The notes: generated from the sequence alone by a model not told the origin. Counted from the first letter of the stretch, positions 12,360-21,195 are shown. The stretch is DNA of 64,000 nucleotides from Pseudomonas urmiensis (GCF_014268815.2 NZ_JABWRE020000001.1:5399001-5463000), one strand, 5' to 3'. Translations and numbers: made by a program.

Positions 12360-14677
12360 GATTGCGCGGGTTCTCTATCACGGGCGGCGGCCCAAGGCGC
12401 CAGGACGAAACTGAAGGCCAGGCCCAGGCTCACTGCCAGACCAAAGTTGCTCACCGCCGGCGTGCTGGACAGTGCCAACAGGCCAAACGACAGCCAGGTG
12501 GTGAGCGCCGCCAACAAGGTGCCGAGCAGACTGACCGCAGCGCCGCCGATCCGTTCGTGCATGAGGATCGCGTAGTCGACACTGATCGCCGTTACCAGCA
12601 GCAGGCCGAACAGGCTGAACAGGGTCAGCGGTTGCCCCAGCCAGCCAAGGCTGGCCAGGCTGCACAGCGCGGCCAGCAGCGGCAGGGCTACCAGCCGTAG
12701 GGCGCCAGCCAAACCGAAGGGCACGACCAACAGCAATAGGATCAGCGCGCACGACAGCAGTTTCAACTCGGCGGCGCTGACTTGGGTAGCGGCGAACAAC
12801 TGGTTCAGCTGACCGAGCCGATCCACCAGTTGCACCCCTGGCAGTTCATCGGTCTGCAAGCGCAGCAGCGCCGGATCATTGAGCCCTTGCAGGCTGACGA
12901 TCGCCGCCACGCCATGGCCATCCTTGCCCAGCCACAACGGTCGCCAAGCCTCGCCGAGCGGGCCAGCCAGGACGTGCTCGATCGAGCGATCGGGCAGGCT
13001 GCGCAGTTGTTCAAGCTCTGCGGCCAATGCATCTTGCGGCACGCCCAGCGCCAGCAACGGTTGCCAATGGGCAGGCAATTGCGCCAGCGCCTGGCGTAGC
13101 TGTTGCTGAGCGCCAGCGCTGGCGACCAGTTGGCTGAGGCTCATGTAGCCCTTGAGCTTGTCAAGCTCAGCCAGCTCGTCGAGCTTTGTACTCAACCCCT
13201 GCAAGCGTTCGAGCAGTTGGCCTTGGTCGGCGGCGCGGACCAGGTAGAACTGGCTGGTCGGCTGGTAACCGGTGATGCGTGCGACGGCCTGCGCCTCTTG
13301 CAGCAACTGCGGTGAGCTACCGACCCACTGGCGGATATCGTTACGGCTGTCCAGTTGCCACAGGCCTGCGGCGCAGAACAGCATCAAAAGGCCCAGCAAC
13401 ACGGCACTGGGGACTTTGCTCAGCAGGCGTTCACGTAGGTCGGTGAGGGCCTGGGCGATGCGCAGTGGCCAGTCTGCCGGGCGCAGCTCGACAGACTGTA
13501 GCAGTGCCGGTAGCAGGCACACTGCGCTGAGGTAGGCGCCGACTAGGCCCGCCGCCGAGAATGCAGCGATCTGGGTCAGTGCCGGGAACGGGGTGAACGC
13601 CAGGGCCAGGTAACCGATGCAGCTGGTGACCAGGCTCAGGCTCAGCCCCGGCAAGGTAAGCCGCAGCGCCGCCCAGCTGCGCCAAGGGCGCAGGCTCCAG
13701 CTCTTGGACAGGTAGTGCAGCGGATAGTCCACCGCCACCCCGATCAGGCTGGAACCCAGGACCAAGGTCATTACATGCATCTTGCCGAACAGCGCCACGC
13801 AGGCCACCGCGCCGAACAGCATGCCAACCAGCACCGGCACGAATGCCAGCAACACCCGCCAGCGGCGAAACGCCAGCAGCAACAGCAGAAGAATGCCCAG
13901 GGTGGCGCCACCGCCGACCCAGGTGATCTCCCGGCTGGCCTGGCGCTGACCATTGGCGGCGTGCAACAGGCCGCTGACCGCCATCAGTTGGGCCCCGCTC
14001 TGCTCGGCTTGGAGCCGGCTGGCGGCCAGCAGGTCGGCGACCTGCAACGGCAACTTCAGGTCGAAGGCATCGCCCTGGCTGCGCGCGCGCAGCAATACCC
14101 AGTGCTTGCCGTCAGCCTCGGCGATCAGCGCACCGCTGGCGGTGTCGAGCTGGACATTGGCGGGCTTCGGCTGGCTGGCCTGGATGCGTCCAGTCAGGCC
14201 TAGCCAATCGTCCTGGCTGGGGACCAGGCTAAAGCCGGTGAAGGGGTCGAACAGGCTTTGCACGCGTTGTTCGATAAAGGCCTCGGGCTGTTCGACCAGC
14301 TGCCTGCGATCAGCGGCCGAAAGCATTGCCAGGCGGCCTTGCAGCAATTGTTCGCGCACTGCTTGCAGGTCGGTCTGCAAGCTCCACTGGACCTTTTCGA
14401 ACAGGCCGCTGGCTTGCCACTGTTTGGCCAGGCGTTCGGCGAGCGCCACGGCGCGCTGGCGGTCCTGGTCGCCGATCAACACCAGCATCTCGCGGTTCAG
14501 CGGTGCCTGCATGCGTTGCTCGGCGCGCTGTACCAACGGATCCTGGGTGTCGCCCGGCACCAGCGCCATCAAGTCGCCCGACAGCGGCGCGCCACGCTGC
14601 CACTGCCAGCCGGCGACGGCGAGCACAGTAATCAGCAAGGCCAGGAACAGCCGTGGCAACAGACGTTCAATCGGCAA
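12356..14677 (-). CDS. MMPL/RND-family exporter of the APE operon
   Basis: This large inner-membrane protein (773 aa) has two-fold symmetry typical of MMPL/RND transporters: one N-terminal helix (LFLALLITVLAVAGW), a periplasmic domain, a five-helix bundle (about residues 250-400), a second periplasmic domain and a second bundle near the C-terminus. The GSSLIGVAVDYPLHYLSKSW segment carries the conserved Asp of the proton relay. In APE and xanthomonadin clusters this class is thought to export the pigment lipid to the outer membrane. It overlaps the LolA-like gene by 11 bases and the lipoprotein gene by four. Confidence 0.9.
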   Translation of the reverse strand: MPIERLLPRLFLALLITVLAVAGWQWQRGAPLSGDLMALVPGDTQDPLVQRAEQRMQAPLNREMLVLIGDQDRQRAVALAERLAKQWQASGLFEKVQWSLQTDLQAVREQLLQGRLAMLSAADRRQLVEQPEAFIEQRVQSLFDPFTGFSLVPSQDDWLGLTGRIQASQPKPANVQLDTASGALIAEADGKHWVLLRARSQGDAFDLKLPLQVADLLAASRLQAEQSGAQLMAVSGLLHAANGQRQASREITWVGGGATLGILLLLLLAFRRWRVLLAFVPVLVGMLFGAVACVALFGKMHVMTLVLGSSLIGVAVDYPLHYLSKSWSLRPWRSWAALRLTLPGLSLSLVTSCIGYLALAFTPFPALTQIAAFSAAGLVGAYLSAVCLLPALLQSVELRPADWPLRIAQALTDLRERLLSKVPSAVLLGLLMLFCAAGLWQLDSRNDIRQWVGSSPQLLQEAQAVARITGYQPTSQFYLVRAADQGQLLERLQGLSTKLDELAELDKLKGYMSLSQLVASAGAQQQLRQALAQLPAHWQPLLALGVPQDALAAELEQLRSLPDRSIEHVLAGPLGEAWRPLWLGKDGHGVAAIVSLQGLNDPALLRLQTDELPGVQLVDRLGQLNQLFAATQVSAAELKLLSCALILLLLVVPFGLAGALRLVALPLLAALCSLASLGWLGQPLTLFSLFGLLLVTAISVDYAILMHERIGGAAVSLLGTLLAALTTWLSFGLLALSSTPAVSNFGLAVSLGLAFSFVLAPWAAARDREPAQS

Positions 14678-15269
14678 AATCGCTGCGCTCCGTATCGCTC
14701 AGGGCGGTGGCGCCGCTGCTGGCTGGCATGCGCAGCACGGTGCTGTCGCCTTGGCTTTCTTCAAGCTCGATGCGCTCGACGTACTGGCCGCCGGCGATGT
14801 CGATACGGCGGAAGATCTGCTTGAGCAACAGCGAGCGAGGGTTCAACTGCAGTAGCCAGTGCTCGGCGGTGCCTTGCAAGTTCAGCTCGAAGTCGCGTTG
14901 CAGGCCGCTGCTGTCGCCTTGCAGGACAGCGAAAAACAGACGGTTCTGCTCGGCGCCGGCGCTACGGCTGGGCAGGGTTTGCCAGCCGGATGGATCACGC
15001 CGGGCAATGCCGCTGGCGGTGATGCGGTAGTCCTGGCGCAGCGGTGTTTGCAACAGCCAGAGCAGGCCGTGGTCGCGGGCCAGGACGAATTGGCCGCGGC
15101 TGACCAGGGGCTGGGGGAGGGCGCGCAGGTGTTTTTCCTGGATGAAGGGGCCTTTGACTACGGCGGGTTCGCTTAGCTGCTTTTGCAGGTCTTCGAGGGT
15201 GAAGGCTAAGGTTAGTGGGCTGGTGAGCAGCAGGGCTAACGTGGTGAGGGCGCGTAACGCCAGCGCCAT
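14667..15269 (-). CDS. LolA-like outer-membrane lipid/lipoprotein carrier
   Basis: This periplasmic protein (200 aa) has a signal peptide (MALALRALTTLALLLTSPLTLA) and a LolA-like fold (EDLQKQLSEPAVVKGPFIQEKHLRALPQPLVSRGQFVLAR, then WLLQLNPRSLLLKQIFRRIDI and GGQYVERIELEESQGDSTVLRM). It probably shuttles the aryl-polyene lipid across the periplasm with the adjacent MMPL exporter. The ATG at 15269 gives the signal peptide but has a poor Shine-Dalgarno. A longer frame from ATG 15383 overlaps the thioesterase stop (ATGA) but reads through a REP and would bury the signal peptide 38 residues in. Confidence 0.85.
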   Translation of the reverse strand: MALALRALTTLALLLTSPLTLAFTLEDLQKQLSEPAVVKGPFIQEKHLRALPQPLVSRGQFVLARDHGLLWLLQTPLRQDYRITASGIARRDPSGWQTLPSRSAGAEQNRLFFAVLQGDSSGLQRDFELNLQGTAEHWLLQLNPRSLLLKQIFRRIDIAGGQYVERIELEESQGDSTVLRMPASSGATALSDTERSDFAD

Positions 15270-15304
15270 GGAGTGGTTTTGAGGGTTTGGGGTCGCCTTG
15301 CGAC

Positions 15305-15332
15305 CCTTCGCGGGCAAGCCCGCTCCCACAGG
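15305..15332. repeat. Single REP, class B, inside the APE operon
   Basis: A forward REP (ccttcgcgggcaagcccgct...) lies in the 110-base gap between the thioesterase and LolA-like genes. It occupies the only sizeable gap in an operon whose other genes overlap or nearly touch. Confidence 0.85.
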
Positions 15333-15379
15333 GCTTTGCAGTGTTTTGATGGCCTGCAACGCAGGCCCAGTGGCACATT

Positions 15380-15805
15380 TCATGACAGCACCTTCTGCAC
15401 CGCGTCCAGCATCACCTGCGGTGAGGCCAGTTGCATTTCGCCGCTGTCGATGTGCACCGCAACCTGCACTGTGCTGGCGCGGGTCATGCGCTCGCCGCTT
15501 GCGGCATCGCTGATCAGGTAATTGATCTTCAGTCGGCTTTCCCATTCCACCAGGCTGGCGCGCACGTTCAGGCGCTGGCCGAACGTGGCGCCACGGATGT
15601 AGCGCAGCTGCAAGTCGATCACCGGCCACATGTAGCCGCTGGCGTGCATCTGCCGATAGTCGTGCTCGAGCTTGTCGAGCAAGGCACAGCGGGCGACTTC
15701 CAGGTACTTGACGTAGTGCCCGTGCCAGACGATGTGCATGCTGTCGACATCGAAGAACGGCACGACGATCTCAGTATCGACGTGGAACACGCCGGGGCTA
15801 CGCAT
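15380..15805 (-). CDS. Hotdog-fold acyl-CoA/ACP thioesterase (YbgC/4HBT family)
   Basis: This is a 141-aa single-domain thioesterase. FFDVDSMHIVWHGHYVKYLEVAR (residues 17-39) is the 4HBT signature, with Asp21 as likely catalytic acid. APE clusters normally carry one such enzyme (ApeK-type), thought to release stalled or finished chains from ACP. It overlaps the lyase gene by eight bases. A REP-containing gap follows it. Confidence 0.88.
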   Translation of the reverse strand: MRSPGVFHVDTEIVVPFFDVDSMHIVWHGHYVKYLEVARCALLDKLEHDYRQMHASGYMWPVIDLQLRYIRGATFGQRLNVRASLVEWESRLKINYLISDAASGERMTRASTVQVAVHIDSGEMQLASPQVMLDAVQKVLS

Positions 15806-17336
15806 GCAGCCTCCAGTGTCGTTCGGCGATACGGCTCAGGCACAGGCGCAGTTCTCGCTCCAATGCGCGGTCTTCGATGACGGGGGCGAAGTCTTCCAGC
15901 AATACGGCATGCATCTCGGCCAGCGCTGGCGGCAGTGGTCGCTCACCCGCCTGGCGGCGACGCAGCCAGACGCCCTGATTGGCTGCCAGCAGGGTTGCCG
16001 CAGCGACCTGCTCGGTCAGCTCAAGAACGCGCAAGGCATCGCGTGCGGCGATAGTGCCCATGCTTACCTTGTCCTGGTTGTGGCATTCGGTGGAGCGGGA
16101 AAACACGCTGGCGGGCATGGTCTGCTTGAGCGCCTCGGCGGTCCAGGCGCTGGCGCCGATCTGCACTGCCTTGAAGCCATGGTTGAGCATCGCACGGCCT
16201 GCTTCGGCCCCCGACAGATTGCTCGGCAGGCCATGGTTGTAGCGTTCGTCGACCAGCAGCGCGAGCTGGCGGTCGAGCAGGTCGGCGACGTTGGCCACCA
16301 GGGTCTTCAGGCTGTCCATGGCGAAGGCGATATGCCCGCCATAGAAATGGCCACCATGCAGAACTCGCTCGGCGTCGCCGTCGATGATCGGGTTATCGTT
16401 GGCGCTATTGAGCTCGGTTTCGATAAAACTGCGCAACCAGCCCAGGCTGTCGGCCAGCACCCCCAGTACATGGGGTGCGCAGCGCAGCGAGTAGCGGTCT
16501 TGCAGGCGGTGCAGCGGGGCCGCTGGGGCGTCGATGGCCAGATCCTGGCGCAGCCAGGCGGCGACTTGGGTCTGGCCGGGGTGCGGTTTGGCGGCGAACA
16601 GGCGCTCGTCGAAATGCTCAGGGTTGCCCTGCAACGCGATCACGTTGAGTGCGGTGATCCGGGTGGCCAGCTTGAGCAGGTAGTCGGCGCGGCCAAAGGC
16701 CAGGCAGGCCAGGCCGGTCATCACGGCGGTGCCGTTCATCAAAGCCAGGGCTTCCTTGGGGCGCAGCACCAGCGGTTGCCAGCCGAGCTCGCGATGTACC
16801 TCGGCGCTGCTGCGCTTTTCACCGCGGTACAGCACTTCGCGTTCGCCAGACAGGGTCGCCGCTACGTATGACAGCGGGGTCAGGTCGCCGCTGGCGCCCA
16901 CCGAGCCCTCTTCCGGGATCAGCGGCAGGATGTCGTGTTCGAGGAACGCGCGCAGCCGTTCCAGCAACTCCAGGCGCACCCCCGACATCCCATGGCTCAG
17001 CGAGCGCAGCCGCGCAGCCAGTACCGCGCGGGTGGCCGCAGGCTCGAGCAGCCTGCCCAGGCCGCAGCCATGGAAGGTGTACAGGTGGATCGGCAGGGCT
17101 TCGACGTGCTCCGGCGGTACTGCCACCACGCATGAGTCGCCATAGCCGGTGGTGACGCCGTAGATCACCCCTTCCTTGTCCAGCAGGGTGTCGAGAAAAC
17201 GCGCGCCGCGAGCGATCCGCTCACGATAGGCGGGGTCCTCTTCCAGGCGTGCGGCTGCTTGGCGCTGGCTCAGGGCCAGGACATCCTCGATGGCGAGCGG
17301 CGCCTCGCCGAAGGTTACAGACTCATGCGTCGTCAT
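15798..17336 (-). CDS. MIO-type aromatic amino-acid ammonia-lyase (HAL/TAL/PAL family) of the APE operon
   Basis: This is a 512-aa lyase of the histidine/tyrosine/phenylalanine ammonia-lyase family. The self-forming MIO cofactor triad Ala148-Ser149-Gly150 lies in EEGSVGASGDLTPLSYVA; the catalytic loop tyrosine is in IYGVTTGYGDS (Tyr59, with Thr where HutH has Asn). The selectivity pair is Phe88-His89 (LYTFHGCGLG). From memory HutH has Ser-His, bacterial TAL His-Leu and plant PAL Phe-Leu at these sites. It probably makes an aryl acrylate from an aromatic amino acid as polyene starter, so 'histidine ammonia-lyase' would be a misleading name. The ATG at 17336 is fixed by an ATGA overlap. Confidence 0.88.
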   Translation of the reverse strand: MTTHESVTFGEAPLAIEDVLALSQRQAAARLEEDPAYRERIARGARFLDTLLDKEGVIYGVTTGYGDSCVVAVPPEHVEALPIHLYTFHGCGLGRLLEPAATRAVLAARLRSLSHGMSGVRLELLERLRAFLEHDILPLIPEEGSVGASGDLTPLSYVAATLSGEREVLYRGEKRSSAEVHRELGWQPLVLRPKEALALMNGTAVMTGLACLAFGRADYLLKLATRITALNVIALQGNPEHFDERLFAAKPHPGQTQVAAWLRQDLAIDAPAAPLHRLQDRYSLRCAPHVLGVLADSLGWLRSFIETELNSANDNPIIDGDAERVLHGGHFYGGHIAFAMDSLKTLVANVADLLDRQLALLVDERYNHGLPSNLSGAEAGRAMLNHGFKAVQIGASAWTAEALKQTMPASVFSRSTECHNQDKVSMGTIAARDALRVLELTEQVAAATLLAANQGVWLRRRQAGERPLPPALAEMHAVLLEDFAPVIEDRALERELRLCLSRIAERHWRLHA

Positions 17337-18256
17337 CGGTCTTTCCAGAAGGGGTAGAAGTTGAACCATTGGGTGGGCGCCTGCTGGCAATAATGGCCCA
17401 GCCGCGCAGCGTAGCGCGCAGCCCATTCGCCGATCACCTGTTCGCGGTTGTCGCGCCGCCAGTGCAGGCGCTCGGCGAACGGCTCCAGGGTGATGCGATA
17501 GCGGCCTTCGCGCTTGAGGCAGAACAGCAGGTTGACCGGGCAACCCAACAACCCTGCCAGCAACCAGGGGCCTTGGGGAAATGCGGCCGGATGGCCGAGG
17601 AAATCCACCTCGACCGTACGCGCGCCATGCAGGGGCACGCGGTCGCCAGCAATCGCCAGCCATTCGCCGCGCTCCAGGCGTTCGGACAGCTGCAGCATGA
17701 TCGCCGGGTCCAGCTCGCTGACCTGGATCAGCCGCAGGTGGCTGGCCCCGGCTTCGCCCAGCAAGCGATTGAAGCGTTCGGCATGGCGGGTGTGCACCAG
17801 TACGTTCATGGTCACCTGCTCGCCCAGCTCGGCCAAGGCCCGGCAGACTTCGAGGTTGCCCAGGTGCGCGCCGACCAGCATTTGCCCGCGGCTGCCACGC
17901 AGTTGCTGGCGCAGGCCGGCAGGGTCGTCGATTTCGATATCTTGCAGGCGCAGCTTGCCGTTCCAGGCGTCGAGCTTGTCCAGCAGGGAGTCGGCGAAGG
18001 CCATGAACTGGCGAAACACCTGCCAGTGGCTGGGCGCTGGCGTGGCTGCGCCGCTGTACGCAGCCAGCCGTTGTTGATACTGCCAGGCGCTGCGCCGGGC
18101 ACGGCGGCCGAACAGGAAAAAGTACAGCACGATGGCGTGGATCAGCGGGCTGAGCAGGCGCCGGCCAAGCAGGCGCACTAGCCCGGCGGTCAGCTTCATC
18201 AACCAGAAACTGCCGCGTTCGCGTTGCTCGGCCCAGTGCCGTGATGGGCTGTTCAT
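17333..18256 (-). CDS. LpxL/HtrB-family acyltransferase of the APE operon
   Basis: This membrane-associated acyltransferase (307 aa) has an N-terminal amphipathic/hydrophobic region (LVRLLGRRLLSPLIHAIVLYFFLFG) and the HxxxxE/D-type active site LVGAHLGNLEVCRALAE. The later ERGEWLAIAGDRVPLHG and FPQGPWLLAGLLGCPV motifs are also typical. In E. coli-type APE clusters a glycosyltransferase and an LpxL-like acyltransferase are fused in one protein (ApeJ); here they are two adjacent overlapping genes. The likely job is attaching the polyenoic acyl chain or a fatty acid to the glycolipid carrier. A longer open frame exists, but ATG 18256 overlaps the glycosyltransferase stop. Confidence 0.88.
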   Translation of the reverse strand: MNSPSRHWAEQRERGSFWLMKLTAGLVRLLGRRLLSPLIHAIVLYFFLFGRRARRSAWQYQQRLAAYSGAATPAPSHWQVFRQFMAFADSLLDKLDAWNGKLRLQDIEIDDPAGLRQQLRGSRGQMLVGAHLGNLEVCRALAELGEQVTMNVLVHTRHAERFNRLLGEAGASHLRLIQVSELDPAIMLQLSERLERGEWLAIAGDRVPLHGARTVEVDFLGHPAAFPQGPWLLAGLLGCPVNLLFCLKREGRYRITLEPFAERLHWRRDNREQVIGEWAARYAARLGHYCQQAPTQWFNFYPFWKDR

Positions 18257-18987
18257 CGTCGCCACCGACGCCAGAGGATCAGTGGCGCGCGCAGCAGCAT
18301 GCCGAAGAACAAGCGCGCGTGCATGCGCGAAATCAGCGCGTTGTCGTGCACCAGGCGAAAGTGCGAGACGCCGTCCCGCGGGTAATGCACACGGGTTGGC
18401 AGCCAGCGCATCGGTTGCTCGCGCCAAGCCAGGCGCACGAGAATTTCCGTGTCGAAATCCATTCGCAGGCCCAGTTGCACCGAGTCGATCAGGGCCAGGG
18501 TCGCTGGCAGCGGGTAAACCCGAAAACCGCACATCGAATCAGGGATCGCCAGCGACAGGCTGTTGATCCACACCCATACGTGAGTCAGGTAGCGGGCATA
18601 CAGGCGGCCCTTGGGCACACTGGCGTCGTACTGTGGATAACCGCAGATCAGCGCCTGCGGATGGGCCTGCGACTGGGCCAGGAAGGTGGCGATATCGGCC
18701 AGGTCATGCTGGCCATCGGCGTCCACTTGCAGGGCGTGGCTAAAACCCAGTCGCGCCGCCTCGCGCAAACCGGCCATCACCGCGCCGCCCTTGCCCTGGT
18801 TGCTGCTCAGGGTGACCAGGAACACCTGCGGCTCGCCAGCCAGCTGGCGTAGCACTTCGGCGCAAGGCGGATGGCTGGCGTCGTCCACCAGCACGCAGGG
18901 TAAGCCCGCCCGCCGCAATTCAGCGACCACGGCAGGCACCGCCCGTTCGTGGTTGTACACCGGGATCACCGCGCAAGGCTTATGCAC
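18253..18987 (-). CDS. Family 2 glycosyltransferase of the APE operon
   Basis: This is a GT-A fold enzyme of about 244 aa. CAVIPVYNHERAV starts the nucleotide-binding fold, VLVDDAS follows, and ALQVDADGQHD contains the metal-binding D-x-D. Late residues MDFDTEILVRLAW fit polyprenyl-phosphate/dolichol-type GT2 enzymes. The GTG at 18987 overlaps the ligase stop by eight bases and puts the fold right at the N-terminus; the frame stays open upstream. It probably adds the sugar that anchors the aryl polyene to lipid; donor and acceptor are unknown. Confidence 0.88.
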   Translation of the reverse strand: MHKPCAVIPVYNHERAVPAVVAELRRAGLPCVLVDDASHPPCAEVLRQLAGEPQVFLVTLSSNQGKGGAVMAGLREAARLGFSHALQVDADGQHDLADIATFLAQSQAHPQALICGYPQYDASVPKGRLYARYLTHVWVWINSLSLAIPDSMCGFRVYPLPATLALIDSVQLGLRMDFDTEILVRLAWREQPMRWLPTRVHYPRDGVSHFRLVHDNALISRMHARLFFGMLLRAPLILWRRWRR

Positions 18988-20653
18988 AGGCGGCCTCCAA
19001 CACAATGCGGCCGCTGGAGCAGGGTTGCCCTGCGCGGCTGAAGGCGAAGTACAGCTTGCTGCGTTGCGGGTCGAAGCGCAGGCTCAGTTCGAGCTCGTCT
19101 GCGGGGCGCACCAGTTGCTGGAACTTGAGCACTTCCATGCCGGCGAAACGCAGCCCTGGCGGCACCAGTGCGGCGCCGAGGGTAATGGCCCAGTCGATCT
19201 GCACCACGCCCGGCAGGATCGGCGTGCTCGGGAAATGGCCGGTGAAGCAGGGCAGGTCCGCAGGCACCCACAGGCGCAGCAGAGCGCCCTCTTCCAGCCG
19301 CTCAAGCACCTGGGGATCATTCGCCCGTGGCGCTTTGAGCAGGGCCTGGACCTGCGCCTCGGCCAGCTTGCCTTGGGCGTTCATCGGCAATTGCCGTAGC
19401 AGCCGCCAGCGCCGAGGCAGGGCCAGCGCCTCGCAATACTGGGCCAGGTGCTGGCGCAGGCTGTCGAGCAAGGTCCGCCGGCCCTGGTTGCGCAAGGCGT
19501 GCACGCCGGCTGGGCTAAGTACCAACAAGGCGCCCAGCGAGGCACGGCCTTCCTCGATCACGCCCAGGCGCGCTTCGCTGACCCAGGCGTGGCGGCACAG
19601 CGCCTGTTCGAGCATGGGCAGGGCGATACGTTTTTCTTCCAGCTTGACGATGCGGTCGAGGCGGCCGAGCAGGCGCAAGCGGCCATCACTGAACAGTTCA
19701 GCAGCATCGGCACTTTGTTCGATATGGCCAGGCGGCAAGTAGGGCGAGGCGATGCGCAGGGCGCCCTGTTCATCCACAGCAAGTTGCACGCCTGCGAAGG
19801 GTTGCCACAGGTCGCCGCCCTCTCGCCAGGCGATGCCGCCGGTTTCCGAGCTGCCGAGGATCTCCACGGGCCATTGGCCAAGCCGCTGCTGCAGACGTGC
19901 ACTTGCCTCGGCTGGCAGCTCGCCCCCTGATGAGAACACTTTGCGCACCTGGCTCAATGCTGGCCAATCGAGGTTATCGCCCATGCGCTTGAGCAGCGCC
20001 GGGCTGGCCACCCAGGCAAAGCTTGGCAGTTCGAGGCTGGCCCGCTGCAGATCTTCGGGGAAGGGCATTGGCTGGCGCAGGAAACCCCGGCCGGCACAGA
20101 GAGGCCAAAGCACGCGGAACAACAGGCCGTAGATATGCTGGGTGGCCACGCTGCCGATGATCCAGGCATCGCCAAGGGCCGCGCCCCACAGCTGCTCCAG
20201 GGCGGCGACTTCATTGGCCAGCTGGCGCAGGCGCTTGTCGATCAGCTTGGCTTGGCCGCTGGAACCTGAGGTGCACAGGCCAATCCGGCACTTATCGAGA
20301 TCCAGCTCGGCGGGCGACAGCGGTTCGTCCTGTAGGTCGGCGATGCTGAGGTCGTCGGGCTGGTCACTTATCCACAGGTCGACCTGATCGTCCCAGCGTG
20401 CGCGGGTCTGCGCTTGCAGGTCGGCCGGTAGCAAGACCTGCACGCCGGCGCGCCAGGCACCGAGCAATGCGATGGCCAGCTCGGCAGCGTCTTGCAGGTG
20501 CACCGCCAGGCGCTGGATACCTTTCGCTTGCAGGCCACCGGCCAGGCGCAGGGCCTGTTCACACAGCTCGGCATGCGTCAGGGCGGGCGCCTGCGTGACC
20601 AAGCGCGGCCCGTCCACGGGGCGCAACAGCTGCTCGGGGTTGATCCAGTTCAT
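18980..20653 (-). CDS. Acyl/aryl-AMP ligase fused to a C-terminal hotdog dehydratase domain (ApeH-ApeI type)
   Basis: This is a two-domain protein of 557 aa. Residues 1 to about 450 form an AMP-binding acyl ligase, with the phosphate loop GLCTSGSSGQAKLIDK near 125-140, the SSETGGIAW motif and LLGRLDRIVKLEEKRI hinge. Residues about 460-557 form a FabA/FabZ-like hotdog with FTGHFPSTPILPGVVQID (His473). The ligase should activate the aryl starter acid and load it on CoA or ACP; the hotdog resembles the stand-alone ApeI dehydratase. The ATG at 20653 overlaps the upstream stop (ATGA). Ligase and dehydratase are separate genes in the E. coli cluster as I recall it, so this is a fusion. Confidence 0.9.
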   Translation of the reverse strand: MNWINPEQLLRPVDGPRLVTQAPALTHAELCEQALRLAGGLQAKGIQRLAVHLQDAAELAIALLGAWRAGVQVLLPADLQAQTRARWDDQVDLWISDQPDDLSIADLQDEPLSPAELDLDKCRIGLCTSGSSGQAKLIDKRLRQLANEVAALEQLWGAALGDAWIIGSVATQHIYGLLFRVLWPLCAGRGFLRQPMPFPEDLQRASLELPSFAWVASPALLKRMGDNLDWPALSQVRKVFSSGGELPAEASARLQQRLGQWPVEILGSSETGGIAWREGGDLWQPFAGVQLAVDEQGALRIASPYLPPGHIEQSADAAELFSDGRLRLLGRLDRIVKLEEKRIALPMLEQALCRHAWVSEARLGVIEEGRASLGALLVLSPAGVHALRNQGRRTLLDSLRQHLAQYCEALALPRRWRLLRQLPMNAQGKLAEAQVQALLKAPRANDPQVLERLEEGALLRLWVPADLPCFTGHFPSTPILPGVVQIDWAITLGAALVPPGLRFAGMEVLKFQQLVRPADELELSLRFDPQRSKLYFAFSRAGQPCSSGRIVLEAACA

Positions 20654-21195
20654 GCGCGTCCTCGCACCTGTTGTCGTGTCAGCCATTCACCGGCAAACAG
20701 CAGGCCCATGGCGATATAGGCAATCAGGCCGTTGTACAGGGTCCACCAGCTCAGCGGCGCCCAGAGGGTGAGAGCCGCAGCGATCCCGCCGTTGAGCACA
20801 AAGAAGCCACACCACACTTGGGTCACTCGGCGGGTGTAGCTGAGCGCCGCTTCAGGCAGCTGCGGTTCGCGCAAACGGGCCAAGCGCTCAACCAGCGGCG
20901 GGCCGTATTTCAGGCTCGAACCGAACAGCACCAGCATGAAGGCGTTGACCAGCACCGGATACCAACGCAGCAGTTGGCTGCTGTCGGAAAGCGCGAGCAC
21001 GGCGCAGAACGTCAGCGCTACTGCCGCCATCCACAGGTTGCCGGGGCGGCGCGGTGCGCTGACGCTGCGGGCCAGCCACAGGCCGCCGAGCAGCACGGCG
21101 AACTGCCAGGGCGCGAAATGGCCGAGGCCGAAATGCACGGCAAACGGATACAGCACGCCGGCCAGCACCAGGCCCAGGCCGACCAGGCGTTTCAT
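20650..21195 (-). CDS. Small polytopic membrane protein of the APE operon (COG4648-like)
   Basis: This is a 181-aa inner-membrane protein with about five hydrophobic segments (GLVLAGVLYPFAVHFGLG, FAVLLGGLWLA, LWMAAVALTFCAVLAL, AFMLVLFGSSLKYG, TQVWCGFFVLNGGIAAAL, LYNGLIAYIAMGLLFAGEWL). It belongs to the uncharacterised membrane proteins found between the ACP and ligase genes of APE clusters. No catalytic motif is evident; function unknown. It overlaps both neighbours by four bases. Confidence 0.8.
   Translation of the reverse strand: MKRLVGLGLVLAGVLYPFAVHFGLGHFAPWQFAVLLGGLWLARSVSAPRRPGNLWMAAVALTFCAVLALSDSSQLLRWYPVLVNAFMLVLFGSSLKYGPPLVERLARLREPQLPEAALSYTRRVTQVWCGFFVLNGGIAAALTLWAPLSWWTLYNGLIAYIAMGLLFAGEWLTRQQVRGRA

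Noticed and set aside
15798..17336. Annotation as histidine ammonia-lyase HutH
   Set aside because: The gene lies in a pigment operon without other hut genes, and Phe88 and Thr63 differ from HutH.
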